From NCBI GenBank assembly GCA_017559825.1, contig JAFYQR010000081.1:1-47475 (forward strand): 47,475 bases of DNA, read 5' to 3'. The translations under genes were made by a program, and so were the position numbers. The notes below the pieces were generated by a model. It had not been told where the DNA came from, did not search any database, and saw only the letters and a list, made by a program, of their open reading frames with translations. Source of the stretch: Thermoguttaceae bacterium (lineage in GTDB: Bacteria > Planctomycetota > Planctomycetia > Pirellulales > Thermoguttaceae). Position 1 is the first letter of the stretch; each line of letters starts with the position of its first letter. Below are positions 9,192 to 16,662 of the stretch, piece by piece.

Positions 9192-9986
9192 ATGCAACTT
9201 GAAAAACGCGTTTGTTACTTGGGCGACGACGACGCGACGCGAGCGGCGGCGTATCTTTGCGGCGTCTTGACGAATCGCGGAATCGCGTTCGACCGCGTCG
9301 ACTCCGGAACGTCGCCGAGCGCCGACTTCCAAAATCGGGCGTATTCCCTTTACGTTGTCAGCGACTACCCGCGTTCCTGTTTTGGGGCGGGCGATATGGA
9401 GCATATCGTCGAGCGCGTTCGCGAAGACGGCGCCGGTTTGTTGATGCTCGGCGGTTGGGAGAGCTATTTCGGGCGGCTCGGCGAATACCATAATTCGCCG
9501 CTGGCCGAAATTTTGCCGGTCAAAATGGCCGATTCGGACGACCGCCGCAACTATTGGTCGCCGGTGTTGCTCCGTCCGACGACGCTCGACCATCCGATTT
9601 TGGCCGACCTTCCTTGGGAAACGGCGCCGGGCGTCGGCGGTTTCAACCGCTTCGACGCGAAAGCGGGCGCGACCGTTCTTCTCGAAGGAATCCGCACTCA
9701 AACGACTTGGAAAAAGACGGTCGCCGCCGACCTGAACGCGGACGATCTTCAAATCGAGTTTATCGAAAAATACCCGTTCTTGGTCGTCGACGATTTCGGC
9801 GCCGGGCGCGTCGCGGCGTTCGCGTCGGACGTCGCGCCGCACTGGATCGGCGGAATGGTCGACTGGGGCCAAGAGCGCGTTTTCCAAGAACTTCCGGCGA
9901 CGCTCGGCGACGGCCTTTTTGTCGAGATCGGCGCCGAGTACGCGAAATTCTTCGCGCAACTCGTTTCTTGGGTCGGCAAGTTTTAA
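9192..9986 (+). CDS. class-I glutamine-amidotransferase-like protein
   Basis: 264 residues resembling the GATase1-like family (PF07090 type) of putative glutamine-amidotransferase-fold proteins. Visible pieces are a Rossmann-like start (RVCYLGDDDATRAA), the strand-turn LLMLGGWESYFGRLGEYH, LDHPILADLPW and the closing GAGRVAAFASDVAPHWIGGMVDW. A canonical nucleophile cysteine elbow (GxCxG) is not visible, so it may bind rather than hydrolyse, or use another residue. No signal peptide. The ribosome site is weak (AGAAG). The gene sits between the PIG-L deacetylase and the phosphofructokinase. Its role is unknown. Confidence 0.75.
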   Translation: MQLEKRVCYLGDDDATRAAAYLCGVLTNRGIAFDRVDSGTSPSADFQNRAYSLYVVSDYPRSCFGAGDMEHIVERVREDGAGLLMLGGWESYFGRLGEYHNSPLAEILPVKMADSDDRRNYWSPVLLRPTTLDHPILADLPWETAPGVGGFNRFDAKAGATVLLEGIRTQTTWKKTVAADLNADDLQIEFIEKYPFLVVDDFGAGRVAAFASDVAPHWIGGMVDWGQERVFQELPATLGDGLFVEIGAEYAKFFAQLVSWVGKF

Positions 9987-10028
9987 CGGCGCTTAGTTGC
10001 GAGCGAATATAAGAAATTAACGAAAGAG

Positions 10029-10060
10029 GACGAAAGCGCGTCGAACGGCGCGTTTTCGTC
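10029..10060. other. strong intergenic hairpin upstream of pfp
   Basis: A 12-bp stem, including one G-U pair, around an 8-nt loop. It reads GACGAAAGCGCG against CGCGTTTTCGTC. There is no T-run after it, so it is not a classic terminator; it may be an RNA processing or stability element between the two genes. Confidence 0.5.
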
Positions 10061-10093
10061 GCCAAATAATATTAAAATTTAGGAGAGAGAATT

Positions 10094-11347
10094 ATGTTCC
10101 AAGGGAACGCGATCGTCGGTCAAAGCGGCGGCCCCACCAGCGTCATCAACTCGAGCCTCTGCGGCGTCGTTCAAGGTTGCTTCGAACTCGGCCAAAAATG
10201 CGCCGACTCGAAAATCGACAAAGTTTACGGGATGCAATACGGCGTCGAAGGCTTTATGCAAGACAAGCTGATCGACTTCGCGACGATCGACCCCGCCGTC
10301 GTCGAAGGTCTCAAAACGACCCCGGGCAGCGCCCTCGGAAGCTGCCGCCACAAGGTTCAAGAAGCCGACTTCCCGCGCATTCTCGAACAACTGAAAAAAT
10401 ACAACATTCGTTATTACTTCCTCGCGGGCGGGAACGACACGATGGACACGATCTGCCGCGTCGAAAAATACTGCCGCGAACAAGGTTACGACCTCCGCGG
10501 TCTCGGCGTTCCGAAGACGGTCGACAACGACCTCTTCGCGACCGACCACACCCCGGGTTTCGCGTCGGCGGCTCGTTACGTCGCGACGTCGGTCAAACAA
10601 GCGGGCGTTTTGGCGCGCGACATGAAGAAGGTCGACCAATTCGTTATCTTCCAAACGATCGGTCGCGACGCCGGTTGGTTGGCCGCGGCCGCCGCTTGCG
10701 CTAAGGAAGACTGCGAAGACGCTCCGCACATTATTTTGGTTCCGGAAATCGCGTTCAACTTCGACCGCTTCATTGCGAAAGCGCAAGAAACGCTCGACAA
10801 ATACGGTTTCGTCAGCGTCGTCTGCGGCGAAGGCATCCGCGACGCGAACGGCGTCGTCGTCAGCTCGCTCGACGCGGACGGCAAAGAAGTCCAAACCGAA
10901 AAGACGGTCGACAAGTTCGGCAACCAAGAACTCGGCGCGATGGCCGGGACGAGCGTCGCGATCGCGCTCCACAAGATGCTTGGCAAACACCTCAAACGCG
11001 AAAACGGTCTTCCGTGCCGCGGCGAGTTCCAAATCACCGAATCGCTCCCGATGTGCGGCGCCGACCGCGCGGTCGCGACCGACATTGAAGAAGCGTGGAA
11101 CTGCGGTCGTCGCGCCGTCGAACTCGCGCTCGAAGGTAAGAGCGGCGTGATGGTTACGATGGATCGCGTTTCGAACGACCCGTACAAAGTCGAATACTCG
11201 ACCGCGCCGCTCGACGCCGTCGCCGTCGAAGCGAAACCGATGCCGGCCGAATACGTCGACGCGGAAAACCTCTACGTTACCGACGCTTGCGTCGAATACC
11301 TGCGTCCGCTGATCGGCGAACTCCCGAAATACGTCAAACTCTTCTAA
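10094..11347 (+). CDS. pfp: 6-phosphofructokinase, PPi-dependent type
   Basis: 417 residues of the phosphofructokinase family. The glycine loop GQSGGPTSVINSS is at 9-21. GGND replaces the GGDG of ATP enzymes at 112-115, PKTVDND is at 140-146, and the fructose-6-phosphate segment TIGRDAGWLA is near 190. The PKTVDND motif and lack of the ATP-type glycine favour pyrophosphate as phosphate donor, making the step reversible; donor choice is inference. The ATG follows AGGAGAGAG. Downstream, the last part of the gene is repeated (11396-11545). Genes before it could supply fructose-6-phosphate from amino sugars. Confidence 0.93.
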   Translation: MFQGNAIVGQSGGPTSVINSSLCGVVQGCFELGQKCADSKIDKVYGMQYGVEGFMQDKLIDFATIDPAVVEGLKTTPGSALGSCRHKVQEADFPRILEQLKKYNIRYYFLAGGNDTMDTICRVEKYCREQGYDLRGLGVPKTVDNDLFATDHTPGFASAARYVATSVKQAGVLARDMKKVDQFVIFQTIGRDAGWLAAAAACAKEDCEDAPHIILVPEIAFNFDRFIAKAQETLDKYGFVSVVCGEGIRDANGVVVSSLDADGKEVQTEKTVDKFGNQELGAMAGTSVAIALHKMLGKHLKRENGLPCRGEFQITESLPMCGADRAVATDIEEAWNCGRRAVELALEGKSGVMVTMDRVSNDPYKVEYSTAPLDAVAVEAKPMPAEYVDAENLYVTDACVEYLRPLIGELPKYVKLF

Positions 11348-11395
11348 TTTCGTTGAGTTTGAAGTCGCGACCAAGCGGAGCGCGTCCCGTTTCCG

Positions 11396-11545
11396 CTCGA
11401 CGTCGCGACGTTGAGGCGAAACCGACGCCGGTCGAATACGTTGACGCGGAAAACCTTTACGTTGCCGACGCTTGCGTCGAATACCTGCGTCCGCTGATCG
11501 ACGAACTCCCGAAATACGTTAAACTCTTCTAATTCCGTTGAGTTT
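11396..11545 (+). pseudogene. tandem duplicate of the 3' end of pfp
   Basis: The segment 11416-11532 repeats 11231-11347 at an offset of exactly 185 nt, with 7 differences in 117 positions by eye and no gaps. It encodes the same last 38 residues with four substitutions and ends at the same stop. Similarity runs on into the 3' flank (CGTTGAGTTTGA and a GCGTCCCGTTTCCGCTCGACG block present after both copies). There is no start codon or ribosome site for it, so it is a remnant. Confidence 0.85.
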
Positions 11546-11576
11546 GACGCGGAGCTGACGTAAAAACGGCGCTTAC

Positions 11577-11603
11577 GAGCGGAAACGCGTCCCGTTTCCG
11601 CTC
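11577..11603 (+). terminator. hairpin downstream of pfp and its duplicate
   Basis: A perfect 11-bp stem (GAGCGGAAACG / CGTTTCCGCTC, 5-nt loop). The T-run is poor (ATTTCTT nine bases later), so it may be a weak or factor-assisted terminator. A degraded version of its right arm follows the first pfp copy at about 11380-11404. Confidence 0.5.
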
Positions 11604-11783
11604 GACGCCGATTTCTTAAAACGACGTCCGAGCGGTCGAGCAATTCGACCGTTTGCGGGCGTCGTTCGCCGTCGCAAGCCGCGCCGCGTTCCGTTCGGAG
11701 CGTTTCGCGGCTCGCGGCGTTTCTTGACGAGGCGCAAGCAAAGTCGGGAAACGCCGAAAGACGCGGCGCGGCGTCGGTCCCCC

Positions 11784-11811
11784 TTGGCGCTTGCGGCGAA
11801 CGCGGTATAAT
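11784..11811 (+). promoter_or_regulatory. promoter of the MATE gene
   Basis: TTGGCG, 16 bp, TATAAT, about 76 nt upstream of the ATG at 11888. Confidence 0.65.
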
Positions 11812-11887
11812 TAAACGACGCTTTTTAAAACGTCGGGTTCGAACGCCGCGTCTCTTTGCGCGGTAATTTCTTAACGGAGAACGAATT

Positions 11888-13375
11888 ATGGCGCAGACGC
11901 AAAATCCGGAATTTCTTGAAACGCGTTCCGTCGGACGGCTTCTTTTCGAGTTTTCGCTTCCGGCGATTCTCGCCGCGTTCGTGATGGCGACGTATAATCT
12001 CGTCGCTCGCGTTTTCGTCGGACAGTGTTTCGGAACCGACGGAGTCGCCGCCGTTACCGTCGCGTTTCCGGTAATCCTCATTTTTCTTGCGATCGCGATG
12101 ACGATCGGCACCGGCGCGACGATTATCATTTCGATTAAACTGGGCGAGAAAGAGGCCGACAAAGCCGAAGAGGCGCTCGGGCAGGCGCTTTTCCTCTCCG
12201 GCGCGACCTCGATCCTTTTCATGTTTTTCGGAATCGCGTTTATGGAGCCGTTGCTCCGACTTTTCGGCGCGTCCGAAACGGTCTTGCCGTTGGCGAAGTC
12301 GTATTTGTCGGTGTTGATTTGGGGCGTCTTTCCGCAACATATCGCGTACGGCGTCAACAACTTCATTCGCGCCGAAGGAAAACCTAAAATCGCGATGGTT
12401 TCGATGTTCATCGCGGCGATCGTCAACGCGGCGCTCGACTGGTTCTTTCTCTTTTATTTGAAGACCGGGATTTGGGGCGCCGGGCTCGCGAACGTCTTGG
12501 CGTGCTGCGTCAGCGCGGCTTGGATTTGCTGGCTCTACTTTTCCGGACGAACGACGCTCCGTTGGCGATGGAGATATTGCGCTCGATTTAATTGGAAGTT
12601 GACGAAAGAAATCGCGATTCTCGGCGGCGTTCCGTTCGCGACGCAGATTTGCGCGATGGTTTTGTCGATCGCGCAAAACAATTTGCTCGGCCAATTCGGA
12701 CGGAAGTACGGCGAAGCGATGGGATACGCCTTCGACGGCGGCGACGTCGCGGTCGCGGTGATGGGAATCGCTATCGCCATCGCGAACGCCGTCTTGATGC
12801 CGTTTTTAGGATTGGGGCAAGGTTTGCAGCCGATCGTCGGGTACAACGTCGGCGCGAAACGCCCGGATCGCGTTTTGTCGGCGTTGTCGCTCGCGTTGAA
12901 GGCGGTCGTGATCGCCGGATTCGCGGCTTGGCTTGTTTTGATGATTTGGCCGACGCCGGTCGTGAAGCTCTTCTTGAACTCGAACGCCGAGGGATACGCG
13001 GAGAAGTTGGCGCTCGGGTCGAGCGCGATTCGGTCGGTGATGTGCGGTCTGCCGTTCGTCGGCGTCAATATTTTGGCCGGCGGTTACTTCCAAGCGCACG
13101 GACGCCCGATTTTGGCGCTGATGCTGACGTTGTTGCGGCAGTTGCTCTTCTTGCTTCCTTGCCTTTACTTCCTGCCGCGCGTTTTCGAGCGGTTCGGCTC
13201 CGTCGGTTTGAACGGTTGTTGGTTTTCGTTCCCGGTTTCGGACGCGTTGGCGTTCGCGATCGCGGCGTTCTTCTTGGCGCTTGAATATCGAGCGAAAAAG
13301 AAGGAGATCGCCGAATATCGCCGACAAAAAACGGAGGAAGCGGCGCGAGAAGCCGAATCGGCGGCCGGCGTTTGA
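11888..13375 (+). CDS. MATE-family efflux transporter
   Basis: 495 residues with about 12 membrane segments in two homologous halves, the usual size for MATE exporters, which pump drugs or metabolites out against Na+ or H+. The N-terminal signature TRSVGRLLFEFSLPAILA and the half-repeat segments (FVGQCFGTDGVAAVTVAFP; GLGQGLQPIVGYNVGAKR) are typical. The C-terminus is charged and cytoplasmic (EYRAKKKEIAEYRRQKTEE). The ATG follows GGAGA at a good distance. An SDR gene follows after 32 nt, so the two are probably co-transcribed. Substrate unknown. Confidence 0.92.
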   Translation: MAQTQNPEFLETRSVGRLLFEFSLPAILAAFVMATYNLVARVFVGQCFGTDGVAAVTVAFPVILIFLAIAMTIGTGATIIISIKLGEKEADKAEEALGQALFLSGATSILFMFFGIAFMEPLLRLFGASETVLPLAKSYLSVLIWGVFPQHIAYGVNNFIRAEGKPKIAMVSMFIAAIVNAALDWFFLFYLKTGIWGAGLANVLACCVSAAWICWLYFSGRTTLRWRWRYCARFNWKLTKEIAILGGVPFATQICAMVLSIAQNNLLGQFGRKYGEAMGYAFDGGDVAVAVMGIAIAIANAVLMPFLGLGQGLQPIVGYNVGAKRPDRVLSALSLALKAVVIAGFAAWLVLMIWPTPVVKLFLNSNAEGYAEKLALGSSAIRSVMCGLPFVGVNILAGGYFQAHGRPILALMLTLLRQLLFLLPCLYFLPRVFERFGSVGLNGCWFSFPVSDALAFAIAAFFLALEYRAKKKEIAEYRRQKTEEAAREAESAAGV

Positions 13376-13407
13376 GCGAAGGCGGATAAAGAGGAGAAGC
13401 GAGGCGA

Positions 13408-14253
13408 ATGATGCAAACGGCGCAAAAGAACGACGACGCGCGAAAATACGTTGTTATTTCCGGCGCTTCCGGCGGGATCGGGCGCGCCGTCGCGGAGTCG
13501 TATCGCGGCGAAAACGTTGCGCTTTTCCTGCAAACGAACCGAAATCGAGCGGCGTTGACCGACTGGGCGCGAGCAAACGGCGGCGATTTCGCTTCGATTG
13601 AAATTTTTGAGGCGAACCTCGCGACCGAAGCGGGCGCGGGCGGTTTCGTCGACGGCGTTCTCGACGCGTTGAAGGCGGCGCAAGCGACGGACGTTCCGCG
13701 ACTCGACGCTTTCGTCGCGGCGGCGGGCGTCGACCTGATGACGTCGGAGATGAAGGCGGCGAGCTTCGACGAGCGGCTCCGGCGAGCTTGGGCGGTCGAC
13801 GTCGCGGCGACGGTCAAGACGGCGCGAGCGTTCGGCGCGGCGGCTCGGGCGTTTCGACGAGCCTTCCCGACGAGCGGCGTTTTTCCGGCGGCGGTTCTGT
13901 TCGGGTGGGACGGAGTCGACCGCGGAATGGAGGGGGAAACGGCGCAGCTGTACGCGGTTTGCAAGGGCGCCGTCGTTTCGTTCGGGCGGTCGCTGGCGCA
14001 GGAGCTTGCGCCGGAAGTTCGCGTCAACGTCGTTTCGCCCGGTTGGATTCGAACGACTTGGGGCGCGGTCGCGTCCGAAGCGGCGACGAAACGCGTCGCG
14101 GCGGAGTCGTTGAGCGAACGTTGGGGAACGGCGGAGGAAGTCGCGTCGGTCGTTCGCTTTTTAACGTCGAACGCGTCGACGTACGTCAACGGGCAAAACG
14201 TTCCGGTCAACGGCGGATTTTCGTTTCGGCGTCGCGACGATTCGAGCGTTTAA
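13408..14253 (+). CDS. short-chain dehydrogenase/reductase-like protein
   Basis: 281 residues with the Rossmann motif SGASGGIG near residue 15, the Tyr-x3-Lys pair in YAVCK and a C-terminal YVNGQNVPVNGG typical of classical SDRs. Two features are odd. The NNAG motif reads AAAGVD, and the catalytic serine expected about 13 residues before the tyrosine is not seen (the stretch is FGWDGVDRGMEGETAQL). Activity or mechanism may therefore differ. ATG codons at 13408 and 13411 are both possible behind GAGGAG. It is likely in an operon with the MATE exporter. Confidence 0.83.
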   Translation: MMQTAQKNDDARKYVVISGASGGIGRAVAESYRGENVALFLQTNRNRAALTDWARANGGDFASIEIFEANLATEAGAGGFVDGVLDALKAAQATDVPRLDAFVAAAGVDLMTSEMKAASFDERLRRAWAVDVAATVKTARAFGAAARAFRRAFPTSGVFPAAVLFGWDGVDRGMEGETAQLYAVCKGAVVSFGRSLAQELAPEVRVNVVSPGWIRTTWGAVASEAATKRVAAESLSERWGTAEEVASVVRFLTSNASTYVNGQNVPVNGGFSFRRRDDSSV

Positions 14254-14605
14254 CGGCGGTTGAAAGGCGAGCAAACCTTGGAAACAACGGAGTTTTTCTT
14301 TTTTTAAGGGGAAATTAAGCGAGAACCCCTTGCGGAAATTAAGTTTTCGGATAGAATAAATCCAATTTTAGTCCGATTTGTTCGCGTTCCCCGCCATTCT
14401 TGCGTTTCGCGTCGGGGACGGCGCTCGAACGGCGGCGACAACGTTCGGCGAAAGCGAACGGTCGGGCTTTTTCGAACGCGATCGACGTTTGGGCGTCGCG
14501 ACGGCGAGCCGAATATAAAAGAAAACGTCGAAAAAATCATCGGAAAACGGAACGACGAATTTGACGACGCGCGGCGACGAGCGGCGTCGAAAGGGGAAAA
14601 TCAAA
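14254..14605. other. intergenic region upstream of the long rpiB
   Basis: 352 nt with a candidate promoter at 14330-14357 and a leader of about 240 nt. T-rich around 14292-14306. No gene seen. Confidence 0.5.
14330..14357 (+). promoter_or_regulatory. candidate promoter of the long rpiB
   Basis: TTGCGG, 16 bp, TAGAAT. Acceptable match; it lies 250 nt upstream of the start. Confidence 0.45.
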
Positions 14606-15235
14606 ATGCGCATTGCTCTCGGAAGCGATCATCGCGGGGCCAAAATCGCTCAAAAAATTGCGGCGGACGTCCTACTTCGCGAACATTACGCCGACTTGGA
14701 CGAAGCTCGGCGATACGGCGATCGGCTCGTCGGGGCGCATTTGATTTCCGGCGCGTCCTGCTCCGACTCCTTCAACGAAGGCGAGCGCGCCGAAACGAAC
14801 GAGGAAATCGCGATTTATTCGCTCGAACGAACGGCGCCTGGAAAAGTCGAGATTCGCAAGCCCGATTTTGAGCGCGAAGACGCGGTTGACGCGACGAAAG
14901 CGGTCGATTATCCGGACGTCGCGGCGGCGGTCGCCGAAGCCGTCGCGTCCGGCGAAGCGGAGAAAGGGATTCTTATTTGCGGCACCGGGATCGGGATGTG
15001 CGTCGCGGCGAACAAAGTGCGCGGCGTTCGCGCGGCGGTCTGCTGCAACGAAGTCGCCGCCGAGTTCAGCCGTCGGCACAACGACGCGAACGTTCTCTGC
15101 TTGTCCGGCGAATTTTTGGGCGTCGCCGAAACCGAAGCGCTCGTTCGCATTTGGCTGACGACGCCGTTCGACGGCGGGCGGCACGCGCGTCGCGTCGAGA
15201 AAATTTCGGCGCTCGAACGAGAGACCGGTCTCTAA
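14606..15235 (+). CDS. rpiB: RpiB/LacAB-family sugar-phosphate isomerase with an insertion
   Basis: 209 residues. It begins MRIALGSDHRGAKIA, as in RpiB, and has the active-site block GILICGTGIGMCVAANKVRGVRAAVC with the catalytic cysteine, then SRRHNDANVLCLSGEF. RpiB interconverts ribose-5-phosphate and ribulose-5-phosphate; LacAB relatives act on other sugar phosphates. Most members are about 150 residues. Here about 50 extra residues (roughly 30-90, acidic and with SGASCSDSFNEGE) separate the N-terminal strand from the VDYPDVA motif. The start at 14606 matches the conserved N-terminus and follows AGGGG. A second family member is at 43692-44150. Exact substrate is open. Confidence 0.87.
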   Translation: MRIALGSDHRGAKIAQKIAADVLLREHYADLDEARRYGDRLVGAHLISGASCSDSFNEGERAETNEEIAIYSLERTAPGKVEIRKPDFEREDAVDATKAVDYPDVAAAVAEAVASGEAEKGILICGTGIGMCVAANKVRGVRAAVCCNEVAAEFSRRHNDANVLCLSGEFLGVAETEALVRIWLTTPFDGGRHARRVEKISALERETGL

Positions 15236-15284
15236 TAAGCGAGCGAAAAGCGGCGCGTCGTTTTCGTTAAAGCGCCTAATTTGA

Positions 15285-15322
15285 AACGCGTCGACGGGCG
15301 ATTTCCGTCGACGCGTTTTTTT
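15285..15322 (+). terminator. intrinsic terminator after the long rpiB
   Basis: A perfect 13-bp stem (AACGCGTCGACGG / CCGTCGACGCGTT) with a 7-nt loop, followed by a run of T. It lies 50 nt past the rpiB stop. Confidence 0.92.
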
Positions 15323-15382
15323 CTTGCCGTCGGCGAATTGTCGAATATTTTTGAAAAAAAGTTTCGCGTCGCGGATTATTTC

Positions 15383-15411
15383 TTGCTTTTCGAGTCTCTA
15401 TTCAATATAAT
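15383..15411 (+). promoter_or_regulatory. promoter of the Bax-inhibitor-1-like gene
   Basis: TTGCTT, 17 bp, TATAAT, about 125 nt upstream of the ATG at 15535. Confidence 0.65.
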
Positions 15412-15534
15412 GAAAGAAAAGCGGCGGACGTTCGATAATCGCGCTCGCCGCGTCGACCGCGAATTTCGACGGTTTCGGTAAAATAGATAAATGTCGGCGC
15501 GCAAGCGCGTCGCGAAGATAAAGAGGAGACGAAA

Positions 15535-16266
15535 ATGGAATATTACGACAATACGGCTCGCGGTTTGGAACGCGGCGCGGTTTCGCTTTTGGACGACGTC
15601 GGGGCGCGCTCGCGGTTTTTGACCCGAACCTACCTCAACCTGACCGGCGCCGTCTTGGCGTTCGCGGCGATCGAAACGTTTCTTTTCGCGTTTTGCGGCG
15701 ACGCGATCGTCAACCTTTTCACCGCGAGCGGCAAACTGACCGGAATCGTTATTTTGGCGCTCTGTTTGGGCGGGCCGTTCGTCGCGAACGCGGTTTTGAA
15801 CGCTTCAAAGACGAAATTCGGGCAATACGTCGCGTTGGCGTTTTACGTCGCGATGTACGTCGCGATTTTTATGCCGATTTTGGCGATCGCGCTCCATTTT
15901 ACCGACGGCGGTTTGCGTCTGATCGGGCAAGCGGCGGGCTTGACGGTTTCGATGTTTGTCGCGCTGACGGCGGCGGTTTTCGTTACGCGAAAAGACTTTT
16001 CGTTCCTGCGGTCGTTTTTGGTTTTCGCGTCGTTCGCCGCGTTGGCGTTCATCGTCGCGTCGCTGATTTTCGGGTTCAACCTCGGAATCGTTTTCACCGT
16101 CGCGATGATCGGTTTGGCGTGCGGCTACATCCTTTACGACACCTCGAACGTGATGCTTCACTGCGACGAGTCGATGGACGTCGTCGCGTCGATCGAGTTG
16201 TTCGCGTCGCTGATGACGCTCTTTTATTACGTCTTGCATTTGCTGCTGTCGTTGAACCGCGACTGA
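15535..16266 (+). CDS. Bax inhibitor-1/YccA-family membrane protein
   Basis: 243 residues with about seven hydrophobic segments, the size and topology of the BI-1/YccA/YbhL family. The N-terminus has RSRFLTRTYLNLTGAVLAFAAIE, a family hallmark, and the C-terminal part has GYILYDTSNVMLHCDESMDVVASIELFASLMTLFYYVL, close to the conserved final segment. Bacterial members sit in the inner membrane and have been tied to calcium leak and to control of FtsH proteolysis; this one's role is not shown by context. Good ribosome site (GAGGAG). It has its own promoter. Confidence 0.9.
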   Translation: MEYYDNTARGLERGAVSLLDDVGARSRFLTRTYLNLTGAVLAFAAIETFLFAFCGDAIVNLFTASGKLTGIVILALCLGGPFVANAVLNASKTKFGQYVALAFYVAMYVAIFMPILAIALHFTDGGLRLIGQAAGLTVSMFVALTAAVFVTRKDFSFLRSFLVFASFAALAFIVASLIFGFNLGIVFTVAMIGLACGYILYDTSNVMLHCDESMDVVASIELFASLMTLFYYVLHLLLSLNRD

Positions 16267-16341
16267 ATCGGGCGCGGCGGCCGACGTTTCGCTCGACGAC
16301 GAGCCGAGTTTGACGAAAAAAACGGTCGCGCGTAATAAACG

Positions 16342-16394
16342 GAGCGGCGAACGAGGAAATTCAAAAAAAATTTGAAAATTTTTTCGCGCCGCTC
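16342..16394. terminator. long inverted repeat downstream of the BI-1 gene
   Basis: Outer arms GAGCGGCG / CGCCGCTC enclose an inner A-tract / T-tract pair (AAATTCAAA facing TTTGAAAATTT). It could end transcription in either direction; the T-rich right arm is inside the stem rather than after it. Confidence 0.4.
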
Positions 16395-16536
16395 GAGCGA
16401 CCGCCGTTCGCAGAGGCGTTTCTTAAGTCGCCGCTCCTCAACGAGATAGAAACGGCGTCGCGGCGGATTGGCGTCGCGGCGACGGAAAATTTTTTGAAAA
16501 AAAACGTTCGAACGCTTCCGAATCGGCGCGAGCCCC

Positions 16537-16564
16537 TTGAAAAAAAGAGGCGCGTTGTTAAAAT
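16537..16564 (+). promoter_or_regulatory. promoter of the TPR/alpha-CTD gene
   Basis: TTGAAA, 16 bp, TAAAAT, about 98 nt upstream of the ATG. Confidence 0.6.
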
Positions 16565-16662
16565 GAAAGGACGCCGTCGATAGGGAGGGCGTTGTTTTAA
16601 CCGCGTTTGCGCCCCGTTCGGACGACGGCGCGTCGCGAGAAATTTTGAGGAGACACGACGTT

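Larger units (their letters stand above)
11348..11887. other. intergenic region with duplicated pfp tail, hairpin and promoter
   Basis: 540 nt holding, in order, the duplicated pfp 3' end, a strong hairpin (11577-11603) and the MATE promoter (11784-11811). The remainder (11610-11780) shows no gene. Confidence 0.6.
16267..16662. other. intergenic region with long hairpin and promoter
   Basis: 396 nt with a long A/T-rich hairpin (16342-16394) and the promoter of the next gene (16537-16564). No gene seen. Confidence 0.55.

Noticed and set aside
10079..11374. 431-codon frame opposite pfp
   Set aside because: Shadow of pfp; composition only, no domain.
11287..11532. 81-codon frame covering the duplicated pfp tail
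   Set aside because: Its start lies in the wrong frame inside pfp; only the last part matches pfp, so it is explained by the duplication.
11830..11850. GGGTTCGAAC, resembling a tRNA T-loop
   Set aside because: No acceptor, D or anticodon stems can be built around it.
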